From assembly GCA_003194525.1 (NCBI GenBank), contig NBIV01000096.1, positions 1 to 64,000 on the forward strand: 64,000 nucleotides of DNA, in the 5' to 3' direction. Positions 22,550-33,825 of this stretch are shown here, piece after piece. A program made the translations under genes and the position numbers. This DNA is from Gracilariopsis chorda (Eukaryota > Rhodophyta > Florideophyceae > Gracilariales > Gracilariaceae). The notes under the pieces were generated by a model. It worked only from the letters and a program-made list of their open reading frames with translations, was not told the origin of the DNA and made no database searches. The stretch's first letter is position 1. Each line of letters starts with the position of its first letter.

Positions 22550-23195
22550 TCACAAAGACGCAGCCCACTTTCTAAAGGATCTTTTTCCGCCGCCAGCACC
22601 GCGCGCATCGTGCGCAGCAAGTGCCTCTCTGAACAACTCGATCGTCAGCTGCGCCAGCTCGTGCGAACTGCCTGCCGGCGCCACCAGTCTCGAGCTCGTC
22701 GGCTGCGCCACGAACGTCATCTGCACGAACGGCACGCCCGCGTAATCCAAGTCCTGCAACACGTCGCTCCGGCGCATCCTTCGGCTCGATCCGCAGCTGT
22801 CGTTGCGCATAACGCAACGCCGACAGCTGCTCGTCGGCAAAGCATAGCTCCACGGCCGAGTCGGCCGCACTGAGCACGCCAAGCGCGTCCTGAAACGCGG
22901 ACAGTTTAAGCCTGATTTGCAGACTGTCGCGCCTCACGCGCAGATGCGTGAACACCGAAGGTGGCAGCAGTACACTGGTATGGTGCGACGGCTCGGAGGT
23001 GCTGAAGCGCAGCCCAGCGTCGCTGTGCGACAGCAGCACGTCGTGCGCGCAGGAGGGAAGCGAGATGCACGACAGCTCGTCGGTTAACGGTTTCAGCGAC
23101 GCGAACGCACGAGCGAGCGCGAAGAAGAGGGATTCGTGAAAAGATACAGACGCAGTTGAGCACAGGCGCGGGGCGTCTTTATAGAGACACTTCAT
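22550..23195 (-). pseudogene. RAD1-like 9-1-1 checkpoint clamp subunit, one frameshift
   Basis: From the ATG at 23195, the minus strand encodes a PCNA-like pattern: FASLKPLTDELSCISLP, then SHSDAGLRFSTSEPSHHTSV, then LRVRRDSLQIRLKLSAFQDALGVL, then ELCFADEQL. The order and spacing fit RAD1, the middle member of the RAD9-HUS1-RAD1 clamp loaded at DNA damage. A frameshift near 22750-22800 leads to a second segment (VLQDLDYAGVPFVQMTFVAQP). RAD1 is ~280 residues; only ~200 are readable here. A less specific PCNA-fold protein cannot be excluded. It is divergent from the WD40 remains, with ~35 bp between them. Confidence 0.45.
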
Positions 23196-23228
23196 AGCGC
23201 CGTCTTCCACACGCTCGCTCACCGCCCG

Positions 23229-23898
23229 TTGTGTAGTTTTCCGCGCGCGAGAGCGGCTTTGCGCACGGCAATTGAATGGGAGCCCTGTACCGAACGAGTT
23301 TGTTGTGTTGCCTATTGTGTTCACGGTACGATAATAGCTACCGGGTCCGAAGATGGGCGCGTTCGTCGATGGAACACTGAGACCGGCGAATTGGTTGGAG
23401 AGCCTCTAGAACGTCACAATGGTAACGTTAAGTGTGTTGCAGCTAGCGCGGACGATAATTGCATTGTGTCCGGGTCCTCAGACCAAAAGTATTCGGGTAT
23501 GGAACGTAAATAGCGACGAGGCGTTCGCTCAGCCCCTATTGCGCTTCGAGTGGAAAAGATGCGGCGTGGTTGAATCTGCAGCATTTAACAAAGACTGTTC
23601 GCGAGTGGAATTTTCTTGCGAAGAGAAAGGGGTTTACGTGTGGGACGCTGAAAGCGGGCGAGTGAGAGACGTCACACGTAATGTACCGTTGTGTACGGTT
23701 GTTGCAATTAGAACGACGGAGCACGAGTTGCTTTCGTCAACTTGGACAATGCAATGATTGTGTGGAATCTAGACAGACGGCAGGAAGTGGGATTACCTCG
23801 CCAGGGACATAGAGACGCGCAAAGAGTGTGGCAATCAGGGATGATGGGAGACGATTGTTATCCGGACCATTGGACTACACTGTTTGCGTATGAGAGAT
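23229..23898 (+). pseudogene. WD40-repeat protein, broken in three frames
   Basis: The plus strand encodes successive WD blades: VCCVAYCVHGTIIATGSEDG, RRWNTETGELVGEPLERHNG, VKCVAASADDNCIVSGSSD, IRVWNVNSDEAFAQPL, AFNKDCSRVEFSCEEKG, VYVWDAESGR and MIVWNLDRRQEVGLPRQGH. Phase changes occur near 23490 and 23745. The repeats resemble those at 266-880, with the same (E/D)SG-x-x-x-G blade ends, so the two probably belong to one expanded family. No N-terminal domain is present. Confidence 0.7.
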
Positions 23899-24770
23899 GA
23901 ACGATCCCGAAAGACACGGTATTGTTCGTTATGAAAAGTTGCGCGGGAAGGTCGTATTTCAGAACGACCATGGAAATGAGCAAAACCAACAAGCGCAAAA
24001 TGCTGTAGCAACGGTGGAAAACGATATATATAATATACTAGAAAGAAATGAAGTAAGTGCAGACAAGGGACTATTACTGGGTCGGTCAGTAAGTGATATA
24101 ATGGTAGAGAGTTGTAATGAAGATTGAATGCTGTGCGCAATCGTTGTACGCATGTAGTACGCATCTTGTCAACGTTTGCTGCTAAACCATCATATTGCAT
24201 TTGAGTTTCGTCGGTAATTACAGACGCCGACTGGAGAGTAAAAGAAGCGAGAGATGCAAAAGAACTTACCGTGCTGTTTTTTTATCATCTTTAGTTGTAT
24301 TCCGTCAGTGCCAGACGACAGTGGCGACAAACAGGTAGAACACAATAATACGGTATCCATAATGGTTGTTCAAACCATTGTTTACACAGCTTGCATCGTT
24401 TTAAAATTGCCGAACGAGTATAAAGCAAGGTTGTGCGCCTGACAGACGTTTTGATCATTGCCATACTTAGAGCTTCGCGAGATTGTAGTAGGTGGTAGAT
24501 TAATGATGTGTGTTGGTGACTGTGCGCTCGAAAAGGTTGGGAAGATGTTGTATAGATGTGATTCCATCGTCGTCGAGTTTTTTTAAGCTACCACTACAGC
24601 TTTTTGCACAAACTGCATAGTACAAGATGTAAAATATAGTGGGATACCTCTGTATCACAACAAGACTACAGCAATGCGTTTTGATGCACAAGTAATGTAC
24701 AGCTGTGCATCCTATGGCTATATGTACCGTTTGGTATCTGTAAATATTTTTGACAGTTGTCGAGCGTAGC
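23899..24770. other. No gene seen
   Basis: An AT-richer stretch with short overlapping frames and no motif. It ends at the target site of the Gypsy element. Confidence 0.4.
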
Positions 24771-24775
24771 ACGCG

Positions 24776-25131
24776 TGTTATGAATTCTCGCCTTGATGGC
24801 AAGATAAGCATGCAAATTATAGGAAGTTGGGATAAAACCCGAATTCAATCCCAAATTCCTAAACTGCATTGCTTTAATGTATGAAAGTAATAACAGATAG
24901 ATAGTATGAACATGAAATTATTGCTTTATTGAGGTCTATGCACTATTCTAAACTCTATATAAGAGGAAGAAAGTTGCCGCGGCCGACCGCGTCTCTCTCT
25001 CTTTCTTCCTCAACCAAATTAGAGTGGTTCGAGTGTCTAGAAGCGCCTCCCCACCAAAGTTTAAATAGAAGACATTTTTATTTTCTGCGTTTTGCTTCAA
25101 CAGTAAGTGCTTACTGTCCAGAATTGCTACA
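24776..25131 (+). repeat. 5' LTR of the Gypsy element
   Basis: TGTTATGAATTC...AATTGCTACA, 356 bp. It contains a TATA box (CTATATAAGAG, near 24955) and a CT-microsatellite. Near 25101 it has ACAGTAAGT, a strong splice-donor-like word. Highly similar to 28267-28609 except for scattered substitutions. Confidence 0.95.
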
Positions 25132-25948
25132 TCTGGTAGCATCGCCCTCTTACAGTACTAACCAGTTTACAGTGTCCAACCCCACTGACAGAAACAAACA
25201 AGCTGACCTGACAACTGACGGTCAGACTGACAAACCTCATCGTAGTGAAAGGACTTCGGACCCCACAACCAATCAGAAAGTGACAAGTCCAACCAGTCAG
25301 AAAGCGACAACTGGCAGTCAGCCGTCGTCGGTGGAAACCATTTCGAGTCACTCAGTGGACAGGTCGTCCACGTGTAACAAACAGCACACTGTTACACGTT
25401 TACCTCGCCTTGGTGACGCTCTTAATTTCAAAAAGGGCAAAATTTCAAAACCGTTAAAAGCAAGATCACCGAGGCGAATCCGTCATCAGCGGCTATTGAA
25501 CCAACTAACCGTGATGTTACCCGGGGATGAGGATAAGTTTACTCCAAAAAACCCTCATCACCTCCACCCCGGTAACCGATCCGGTAACCGCTTAGATCGA
25601 ATTTTGACGGCGGTGAACAAAGCTCGTTTCGAAGGTGATCCAATTGGTCGACGTCAGCTAACTCGTGACAACGTGACTACCAACAAGGGTGACACCTGTA
25701 ACGTTTGTCACACCCCAAAGTCACGCACCGTTTCGTGGACAGATCACAACAGTTCAGCCAATCACATTCGCTCGTTGATCAGCCAATCAGGATTCGGTGT
25801 TGCACGTCATCGTGTGCAGCTGGAATTCGTGGACAAGTTGAAGGCGCATTGCTCTGTCTGTAATTTGTGGTGTAAGGACGTTCTGTCTTACAGTCATCAC
25901 TACCTCACAGAAGTTCATCAACAAAGATACTATAAGCAAGGTAATTAG
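24938..25948 (+). CDS. Pre-gag ORF with two U1-type C2H2 zinc fingers
   Basis: An uninterrupted frame reaches from inside the LTR (first ATG 24938, probably upstream of the transcription start) to 25948, 74 bp before gag. The N-terminal two thirds is polar and probably disordered (Thr/Ser/Asn/Lys). The C-terminus carries two fingers with identical spacing, C-x2-C-x12-H-x5-H: the first from the Cys of CNVCHTPKSR, the second from CSVCNLWCKD to TEVH. This U1/matrin-type pattern is typical of RNA- or dsRNA-binding zinc fingers. Only one further Met (TVMLPGDEDKF) lies downstream, so the true start may be spliced or non-AUG. An accessory gene before gag is unusual for Gypsy elements. Function inferred: nucleic-acid binding, perhaps as a genome chaperone. 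Confidence 0.7.
   Translation: MHYSKLYIRGRKLPRPTASLSLSSSTKLEWFECLEAPPHQSLNRRHFYFLRFASTVSAYCPELLHLVASPSYSTNQFTVSNPTDRNKQADLTTDGQTDKPHRSERTSDPTTNQKVTSPTSQKATTGSQPSSVETISSHSVDRSSTCNKQHTVTRLPRLGDALNFKKGKISKPLKARSPRRIRHQRLLNQLTVMLPGDEDKFTPKNPHHLHPGNRSGNRLDRILTAVNKARFEGDPIGRRQLTRDNVTTNKGDTCNVCHTPKSRTVSWTDHNSSANHIRSLISQSGFGVARHRVQLEFVDKLKAHCSVCNLWCKDVLSYSHHYLTEVHQQRYYKQGN
25134..25147 (+). other. Candidate primer binding site
   Basis: TGGTAGCATCGCCC begins two bases after the LTR. Its first eight bases (TGGTAGCA) match the complement of the usual initiator tRNA-Met 3' end. Confidence 0.5.
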
Positions 25949-26022
25949 GCATTTTAAATCTAAGAATCTTTAAGTTGGAATTAATTTCTGCATTATTTTG
26001 CTTAAAATAGCTATGAACTAAA

Positions 26023-26880
26023 ATGACCGATCAAAATAAATTACCATATAATCAAAATATACAAGCTATACAAGAACTCCAAAAACAAGTAAATAATTTA
26101 CAACAACAATTGCAAAATGCGAATCAAGCCTTTATTTCTTTAATGAATTCTAGCCAATCTACATTTACACTAAAAGCAGGTAAACCTGAAAAGTTTTCCG
26201 GTAAAGGTGTACGTAGTTGGATAAAGGGCTTAGAAAATATTTTTACTAGCATGCATCAAGCACCAAGTGATGAACAAAAAATCAAATACGCTGTAAGGTA
26301 TATGAGCGGTGATGCACTGCAATGGTGGGAACTAATCACCATTGATGGTGATGAATTAATATCATACGATACATTTAAATCCAAACTGTTAGAATACTTT
26401 GAGCCTGTTAATAGAGAACTAACAGCTCGCAAAAAACTAAGGTTAAAACAGATTGGAAAGTTTAGTACTGTACGATCCTATAACCAAGAATTAACAAAAT
26501 GGTTATTACAGATACCAACCATGAGTATATCAGAACAATTATTTCATTATAGTCAAGGACTAAAAACAAGAACCAAAATTGAAGTAATAAGGTCTGAACC
26601 TACTGATATTCAAAAAGCAATGAAGATTGCAGGTAAAATAGATCACATATTCCGTAACGATACCTGGGAAGGAAATCGTTCGGGAAGTAGTAGTTCTGGA
26701 AGCAATGGGCCAACGCCAATGCAAATTGGAAATCTTAATATGAGAAGGATACCCTTCGTATCAAAAGAAGAAAAGAAACGATGTTTAGAAGATAAACTTT
26801 GTTTCATATGCAAGAAAAAAGATTGGATAGCAAGAAATCATTATAAAAGAAATTACGAAGGGAACCAGCCAAAAAACTAA
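26023..26880 (+). CDS. Gag of the Gypsy element
   Basis: 285 codons from the ATG at 26023. A Gln/Asn-rich N-terminal coiled coil (QELQKQVNNLQQQLQNANQ) is followed by the retrotransposon gag domain (SGDALQWWELI, YEPVNRE-like EYFEPVNRELTARKKL, LRLKQIGKFSTVRSY). A zinc knuckle is degenerate: CFICKKK is present, but the usual H and last C are not in place. It would form the particle and package RNA. Confidence 0.85.
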   Translation: MTDQNKLPYNQNIQAIQELQKQVNNLQQQLQNANQAFISLMNSSQSTFTLKAGKPEKFSGKGVRSWIKGLENIFTSMHQAPSDEQKIKYAVRYMSGDALQWWELITIDGDELISYDTFKSKLLEYFEPVNRELTARKKLRLKQIGKFSTVRSYNQELTKWLLQIPTMSISEQLFHYSQGLKTRTKIEVIRSEPTDIQKAMKIAGKIDHIFRNDTWEGNRSGSSSSGSNGPTPMQIGNLNMRRIPFVSKEEKKRCLEDKLCFICKKKDWIARNHYKRNYEGNQPKN

Positions 26881-26891
26881 AGAAAGCGCTA

Positions 26892-27728
26892 ATGCCTGCT
26901 ATATTAGCGCAGCCCAATAAATCAACTCATAAAGATTACCTAAATCGTCAAAAGCACAGAAAGAGAAGTAAGGATAGGATTTCTATCCACCATAAAGAAA
27001 ATAAAACTATAAAGATATGCGCATTTTCTCCAGTTAAAGAAAGAAAAGTCTCGAGAAAAAATAAGTTACTAATCTTCAATGGAGAAGTAAAAAGTTTAAA
27101 GCCACATAAGTGTAAAGTCTTAGTAGACAGTGGCTGTGAGGAGATTATAATCTCAAAAGAGTTTGCAGAGAAGTTAAATCTGCAAGTTAATAAGTCAAAC
27201 TTACAAGCAGAATTGTGGGATGAAACTCTAGTTTCTATGAACAGGAGTTCAAGTGTGCTAACTCTAAAAATTAATGAAGTTTGCTTTGACATTAAACCGT
27301 ATGTGGTAGATTTGATACTGTATGACATAATCCTAGGCAAGTCATGGTTATCAGAGATAAATCCACTTATAAATTGGAAGTCAAATCGTATGCTCATTAA
27401 ATTAGAAGGTAAGCAAGTTATTCTGGACGCAGAATCTGGTAGGTATGAGGCCACATCCCGACCGACATTCCTACTTACCAGTAAGCAATTCGCCAGGCTT
27501 GTAAGGAAAAGTAAATCCATGATATATCATGTTGTTGTGAAGGCAAGTCCAGACAAGTCTAAGTCTGAGCCTAAAGTGAAGTTAAAGTCTAGACAAAGTT
27601 TTATGTTAAAGTCAAAGAGTGAATCAAATTTGATTAAGAGTACAAGCAACATTGAGTTAAAACAGCTGTTAAAAAATTATGAAGATATTTTCCCAGAGAA
27701 GCTACCAAGAGAATTACCTCCTCATTGA
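26892..27728 (+). CDS. Retropepsin-type protease region of the Gypsy element
   Basis: Contains the aspartic-protease active site [13 protein letters not shown] (near 27120) and the flap/hydrophobic motif [11 protein letters not shown]. It overlaps RT in another phase. The text [10 protein letters not shown] at its end is the usual linker to RT, so a frameshift near 27725 separates protease and RT here. Confidence 0.8.
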   Translation: MPAILAQPNKSTHKDYLNRQKHRKRSKDRISIHHKENKTIKICAFSPVKERKVSRKNKLLIFNGEVKSLKPHKCKVLVDSGCEEIIISKEFAEKLNLQVNKSNLQAELWDETLVSMNRSSSVLTLKINEVCFDIKPYVVDLILYDIILGKSWLSEINPLINWKSNRMLIKLEGKQVILDAESGRYEATSRPTFLLTSKQFARLVRKSKSMIYHVVVKASPDKSKSEPKVKLKSRQSFMLKSKSESNLIKSTSNIELKQLLKNYEDIFPEKLPRELPPH

Positions 27729-28266
27729 AATGGGGATAGATCTCGAAGAAGGAGCAAAACCTAAAATGGGAACAATTTATAAGTTGTCAAAGGTGGAACT
27801 ACAAGAAATGAAAAAGCAGCTTCCAGAGCTGTTAGCTTGTGGTTTCATAAGACCAAGTATAAGTCCTTGGGGAAGCCCCGTTCTTTTTATTAAAAAGAAA
27901 GATGGAGGACTAAGAATGTGTATTTATTATCGTGCTCTCAATAAGCAGACGATAAAAAATCAAGTACCATTACCAAGAATTGATGAAATTTGGGACCAAG
28001 TGGGAGGAGCAAAAGTATTCTCAGCCCTTGATCTCAGATCTGGATATAATCAAATAAGAATGAGAGAAGGTGATATAGAGAAAACAGCCTTCCGAACTAG
28101 ATATGGTCAGTTTGAATATCTAGTTACACCGTTTGGTCTTACTGGAGCTTCCGGATGCTTCCAAACATACATGAATATTCTTTTCAGGAAACATCTTGAC
28201 GAGTTCGTATTAGTATATCTAGATGATATACTAATATATAGTAAAACCACAGAAGAGCATCTCAGA
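27729..28266 (+). pseudogene. Reverse transcriptase, truncated after the YLDD motif
   Basis: Gypsy RT with [53 protein letters not shown] and YLDDILIYS. The reading frame runs straight into LTR sequence after HLRRL. The thumb, RNase H and integrase are missing. The frame before 27760 needs a shift from the protease. Confidence 0.9.
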
Positions 28267-28609
28267 CGCCTTGATGGCAAGATAAGCATGCAAATTATAG
28301 GAATTTGGGATAAAACTCGAATTCAATCCCAAATTCCTAAACTGCATTGCTTTCATGTATGAAAGTAATAACAGATAGATAGTATGAACATGAAATTATT
28401 GCTTTATTGAGGTCTATGCACTATTCTAAACTCTATATAAGAGGAAGAAAGTTGCCACGGCCGACCGCGTCTCTCTCTCTTTCTTCCTCAACCAAATTAG
28501 AGTGGTTCGAGTGTCTAGAAGTACCTCCCCACCAAAGTTTAAATAAAAGACATTTTTATTTTCTGTGTTTTGCTTCAACAGTAAGTGCTTACTGTCCAGA
28601 ATTGCTACA
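28267..28609 (+). repeat. 3' LTR remnant of the Gypsy element
   Basis: Matches 24789-25131 with few substitutions. Its first ~13 bases are missing because of the internal deletion. It ends AATTGCTACA and is followed by the target duplication ACGCG. Confidence 0.95.
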
Positions 28610-28614
28610 ACGCG

Positions 28615-31050
28615 CCATGCGTACACTTTAATCAGTATGTGCCAACCGCACATAGATGTGCTCAAGCGTCGCCACCACGTGTGGCGATTACGTGCGCCGC
28701 GCCATGCCACCCGTGCCGCTTCGCCAGCACACAGCCATGACAGCGCACCCCCATCTGCTCGCTCCCGCGCACGCTCGTCGTTTGGCCCCGGCGTAATTCT
28801 GACAAGCTTTATAATGCTGTATCTGTTAATCCTCTATCGTCTGTTTCTACTGTATACGTCGTATCAAACAAAACGTTAATGGAGATGGAGAGAACAATGA
28901 ACGGTCAGTAAGCCAACTTTTGGTACTCGTGGTAACCGTTCCTTTTCGAGGCCAAGTTTTACAGGTAATCCTCAATCATTCCCTCGGTAGTTTGTGGCGA
29001 GTGCTGCTCTGCAGACACCAATATCATGAACATCAGTATTTTTGAAGTGACTCGCCATCTTTCTTTGTCCCACCGATGTTTTGATTCTGAGAAAAACGAA
29101 CACGAGGATATACCTACGTCCTCATGTAAGAGATAGCAAACCATTCCAAAATTGCCTAGACGAGGTTCTCAACTTAGAGCAGTTCATATTTTCGTGTGTC
29201 ATCACAGGTTGACAACAACTCCAATTAACCTCAGTCCATCTATTAAATATAATTTGTGTTGAAACTATCGTACTATCACATGCAAGGGGAAAGTGCTGTA
29301 AGGCAAGATCGGGAACCACTTCGGAGTCGCCACCACGTGCTACGCGGCTTGATGGATGCAGCACTAGAAGAAGACCTACATTAAGAAAAAATCACACATT
29401 TGATAGACGTATATATCCAACAATTCCACACTCATAAGCAGTACAGGAATCCTTTTTTCATCTGCAATGGTAACACTATGCGAATATTCTCAGCAAAACA
29501 TAAAGAGATTTCATCTCTTTTGTACTTTTACCAGCATTCTTGACACGACCTCGCAATTCTGTTGCGTCAAAAACTTGTTTCACCTGTTCGGGAGTCATGG
29601 GCTAATCCTGAAATTTTAGAAGCAAGTACATCCCTCTGGCCGCTTTTCCTCAACCATAACGGGACATTTTTCTGTGTTGAAGTGTTGAGCAAAGTCCGGA
29701 CATTGCTCTTTATTTCAGTACCACAGTTCACGTAAAGTACCTTGCTTTTTGCGGACAGGGCAGCAGCTTTTGGAACACCTGGCCAACTCCGAGAGCATGA
29801 AGAGCCACAAGCTTTTACCTGATACTTTTTGACCACTGCAGACACCCAGGACTGAGAACGGATGGATGGAGGAAGCAGAAGTGCGTTAGTTAAGTAAGCA
29901 ATTGTGAGATATCATCCGAACATACTGTCTTGCTCTGGATGTACCGTCGTTTCTCCGGGGCTGAAGAAGAAGAAAGCAGTGCAAGCGGTGGGCGCTATAG
30001 TCCGAGCACAACGCCAAAATGATTCAGCTTTGGCGAAAAAATGTCAGAAGCGGGATGCAATTTCCAAATAAAAAGGAATTGCTGCAACTGCTTTAATACC
30101 TGAAAGTCGACCATAAAGACAATACATACTCACCGGTTGCACAGACGCGCTTTTCATCTCGAGAAGGTAAAAGAACCGCCGTCATGAATGGCGCTGAACG
30201 TGGGGGTGGTCGTATAGTGGGTTTTGCAACCATGAGGTGAGTGTTTGTACCAAAGTGGTGTGAAAAATACCAGTTTGGTGTGCGCCGTGGGTCATTGGGT
30301 TAGGGCGGTATGTCCTACTATTTAAATTCAATTTCTTGAATTAGTTCCAACTAATAACTACAGTACTGAGAGCACGTCTACCAGTGCTCTAGTTTATAGA
30401 CACTTGTTTTGAAAAAAATATTCAATTTAGCATCCCAAATAATGTGCAAGTCTAACAGTCGAGTGCGATATGCTTGACTACGACTACGAGCCATTTGCAA
30501 TACAAAAGACGCTAGCGGGGGGGTCAGCACTCAACCAAGCGCCCTGTATGAGGTACAAAGAATCACAGCCAACATATTCGAACGACGCCGTTCGAACGCC
30601 TCGCCTCTGCTCGATCGCTCCCGCCATTGAAGTTACAAAATTTCAAGTTGTGAACAGATAGAGGTTGTAGCAGAAACTGTTTTTCGTTGGCGTGAAGATT
30701 TGTTTCCCGCTCATTTTACCCACCAGAAATCTGTTTGATATAGAACCAGTGCCCTGATAGGTCAATGAAGTCCTCAAAACCCATTTCAAATCACGGTGTT
30801 TACTTTCATTTCTATATTTTCCTCGTACTGAAATGAAAAAAGAAATCACAAGGCGGATATAGCAACAAGAAATGCCTATAGGAACGCTGATCGGGATGCC
30901 AAAATCGCCTAGGGCGCGATATTTTAAGATATTTTGGGGATATAGCTCTCTGCTAGACGTGCTCTGAGGTGCACCACTGGGGTGGGCCTCCGAAATCGCA
31001 CACGTAGCGTACCACGTCCCCGCGGAGTCGACCTCGCTTACCCTTAACTT
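28615..31050. other. No convincing gene
   Basis: Short minus-strand frames at 29845-29567, 29364-29122 and 29144-28959 may be pieces of one decayed gene. They show no domain I can name. The right part (30.2-31.05 kb) may include diverged LTR sequence of the following element. Confidence 0.3.
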
Positions 31051-32187
31051 TAGTGTCATGCTCCTCCTTCCACAGAGTAAAGGTATGCAACTCTTGGATA
31101 ATTGTTATACCAACCGGTTTTTTTTTCGTCGATCATTTTTTTTACTTAAAACGTTTCAAGTATTACTGGTTCGTTAGTCACGATACTTTACGACTACCAC
31201 GATGGTACGTAGCGACTATCACGCCAGTACGTAGATTTAGGCAACAATTTTGCACCTCTAGTGGTTGGTGCTTCCACAGATTCTACAGGTAATTATTATT
31301 TCGTCTTTTACGTCATGCTAAGACAAGGATCTCTACAGTCAGTTCCCACACGAGCTATCCATCTGCTCTCTAACCGCTTTTGGTTATACCACATTTTGCT
31401 CTCCCGACCTAGGATTGTGGAATACTATTTGGTTTTAGAGCCACGTTTTTGGAGAAGGAATCGAAATTGGAATGTTTGGTTTTTGGAACCCACTACGAAG
31501 CAGTTTTGTGACCCACCGGTTTATCAGATATGCAACAACGTAGCACACGGTCCATGGGCTCGACAAATCACAGCACAAGTTTTGCGCCAGACAATGACCC
31601 GTTGGTACCTGTAACGGATATTCCTCAGAGGTTCATTAGGAAAACACCAACATGGTCTATGCTGTTGAGGAGGAGCAGAAGGCACGAGATGCCGCTCCTC
31701 AGGCTACCGGTTCAATAGAGGATGGGACTCCAGTGGAGCCAGAGACCAGCGCCACATCTGACCAAGTGGTGAGACCCAAAGGCAACCGACCGTTTATGGC
31801 GATTCCCAAATTGGACTGAGAGAGAAATACAGGAACGGTGATTGAATGCGCAGATCTTGATCTGCAAGATCAGGTACCGGCTTATGGTTTTCAACTACTC
31901 ACGCAGGAAGCTCGGGAATATGTTGAACGAATGGTGCAGAAATGTTTGGAAGAACTTTGTCAGCGGTTAGGCAGGTATACACACCGGTTGTTAGCCGACC
32001 AAATTTGGAAAAACCACAAGGTTATCTGGGCGTCCTTGCTGTCCAGACCCTCAATCTCTGCACTGACTAGACTGTTGATTCACACACCGACCGAGTCCGG
32101 TCACGGGCAGAGCCTCATGCGAACGAGGGCCCGGAAGTGGTATACCTCCCGGAACCATTGGTAGAGCCAAGCAGGGCACCGTAGCTG

Positions 32188-33825
32188 GTGACCCTGGTGA
32201 TGATGACGGTGGTTCGTCGAGCTCGGAGGATGATTGGCGAAAAAGACCTAAAGGTAAGAAGAGACCATCGAAGGGTAAGAAGAAAAGGAGACATCGGTCG
32301 GACTCCCATTCTTCAAGCTCGGACACCGAATCGAACGACAGTACTGATGACCGAATTGGTAAAGAGACCAGAAGGAATAAAACTTGCCGGAGAAAAGGGA
32401 AATCGCACCGTAAGGAGAGAATCACACGGTACAGGTTCTTCAGAGTCGGGCAAAAACTCCGACAATGACCTCGAGGGTACCCAGCCGCTCAACGACCTCT
32501 TCAACAAAGTGGTTGATTATCGGACCTAAATGGTAAGCAACAGGGATCTTGAGTACAACAATGAGGTTGCTCAGCGGATAACTAAGCATAACAAGAAGCT
32601 TAGTTACCAAATGGGTGAAACCAGCTTTTTAGGCGATGATCCCATTGCGGTCATTGATTTTCTTCAAAGTTTCAAGATCACATGTGACCAGAACGGTTTT
32701 TCGGAAGGCGCCGCCACTTGGTTGTTCCAATTTTACCTCAAGGGTCAAGCCTCACACCTGCTGCCCAGCCGGCTGCAAGGCAACACCATGGCGGTGGATG
32801 AGAATTAGTCGGATATGTTGACCAATTATCCTCAGTTTTTGAACTTCTTTTTGGGAACCTATGCAACCGATGAGGAAATTCGAGAAGCGTATGGGGAAGT
32901 GTTGGCAGACAGGCAAAGAACCGGCCAGACCGAATTGAAGTTTGCTAGAACCCTTTGGGCAACGACGTCCCGCTGTGGTAACGTCCTCACCGCCTCTCGG
33001 TTGAAGTCAATGTTTGCTGATAACTTGGACAAGCCCATTAGGTCTCAGATACGCAATTACCTGGCTAACCGTAAAATCGACTGCAATGCCCTTAGGAGGT
33101 ACGCCCAGGGAATTGGTGAAATCTTACGGGAGGGGAGAAAGACCACTCCCGCCCCACTCGCCAAGACCTAAACGGGAAAACCGAAACGGCCCGTACACCA
33201 TGTCGAGAAAACAACCAGCTCGGAAGGGAGAATCATCGTGGGAACACCCGGAGGTCAAGTTATCCATTTGGTACACGCCCCGCTCGAGACTCTCGCGACA
33301 TCGTCCTCGACTCAGTGGTACAGCACCGTAATGGAGGAGACCTGATCTCCAGGAAGTTCTGCACCCACTTTGGTTTTAAACCCATCGGCAAATAATGTAC
33401 TGACCGTGCCGTATAACCATCTTGGTGTTTACAAACCAAAAGAGAATCCGTCGGTCTGAAGTGAAAACTCGCAGGTGAACACGGGCATATCGAAGACCAA
33501 CCTATTGGCATTCCGTAACCCAAAAAATGGTAGGTACCTTTGTTGGTTCTGCATATCCCTACATCATCTGGCCACCTCGTGCCCCAACATAGCGCCCGAA
33601 GCGCGAAATGCTCTTTTGAAGGTACACCAGGCGAACCATACGGACATGTTTGGAGCAATGGGTAAACCACCGGTACCAAACACGGGGGGAATTGCTAGCA
33701 GTACGGTCCCTATGCCCACCGCCACGGTGCATGCACCGGCATCTCAGAAGGTTCAACTGGTGGCTGACATCGGGGAAACCCCTGTTGTCACCTCTCAGGC
33801 GGAAAACGCGGAATGGTCGGAGTAG
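32188..33825 (+). pseudogene. Gag with CCHC knuckle, several nonsense codons
   Basis: One phase carries the gag: an Arg/Ser-rich region, then NRDLEYNNEVAQRITKHNKK, FLGDDPIAVIDFLQSFKITC, ASHLLPSRLQGNTM and KFARTLWATTSRCGN. A perfect zinc knuckle C-WF-C-ISLH-H-LATS-C lies near 33544-33585. In-frame stops at about 32527, 32806, 33169, 33331, 33466 and 33823 inactivate it, with no phase change over ~1.6 kb. It would bind genomic RNA in the particle. Confidence 0.7.

Larger units (their letters stand above)
24776..28609 (+). mobile_element. Gypsy-type LTR retrotransposon with internal deletion
   Basis: Flanked by the 5-bp duplication ACGCG (24771-24775 and 28610-28614). The 5' LTR is 24776-25131; the 3' LTR remnant is 28267-28609. 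Internal order: zinc-finger ORF, gag, protease, RT. The RT stops right after YLDDILIYS and runs into the 3' LTR. RNase H, integrase and the first ~16 bp of the 3' LTR are deleted, with the junction at the shared word CGCCTTGATGGC. The internal region is markedly more AT-rich than its surroundings. The element is non-autonomous. Confidence 0.95.

Noticed and set aside
24938..25131. Start codon of the zinc-finger ORF inside the LTR
   Set aside because: The ATG at 24938 lies upstream of the LTR TATA box (near 24955), so it would not be on the mRNA; the real start is unresolved.
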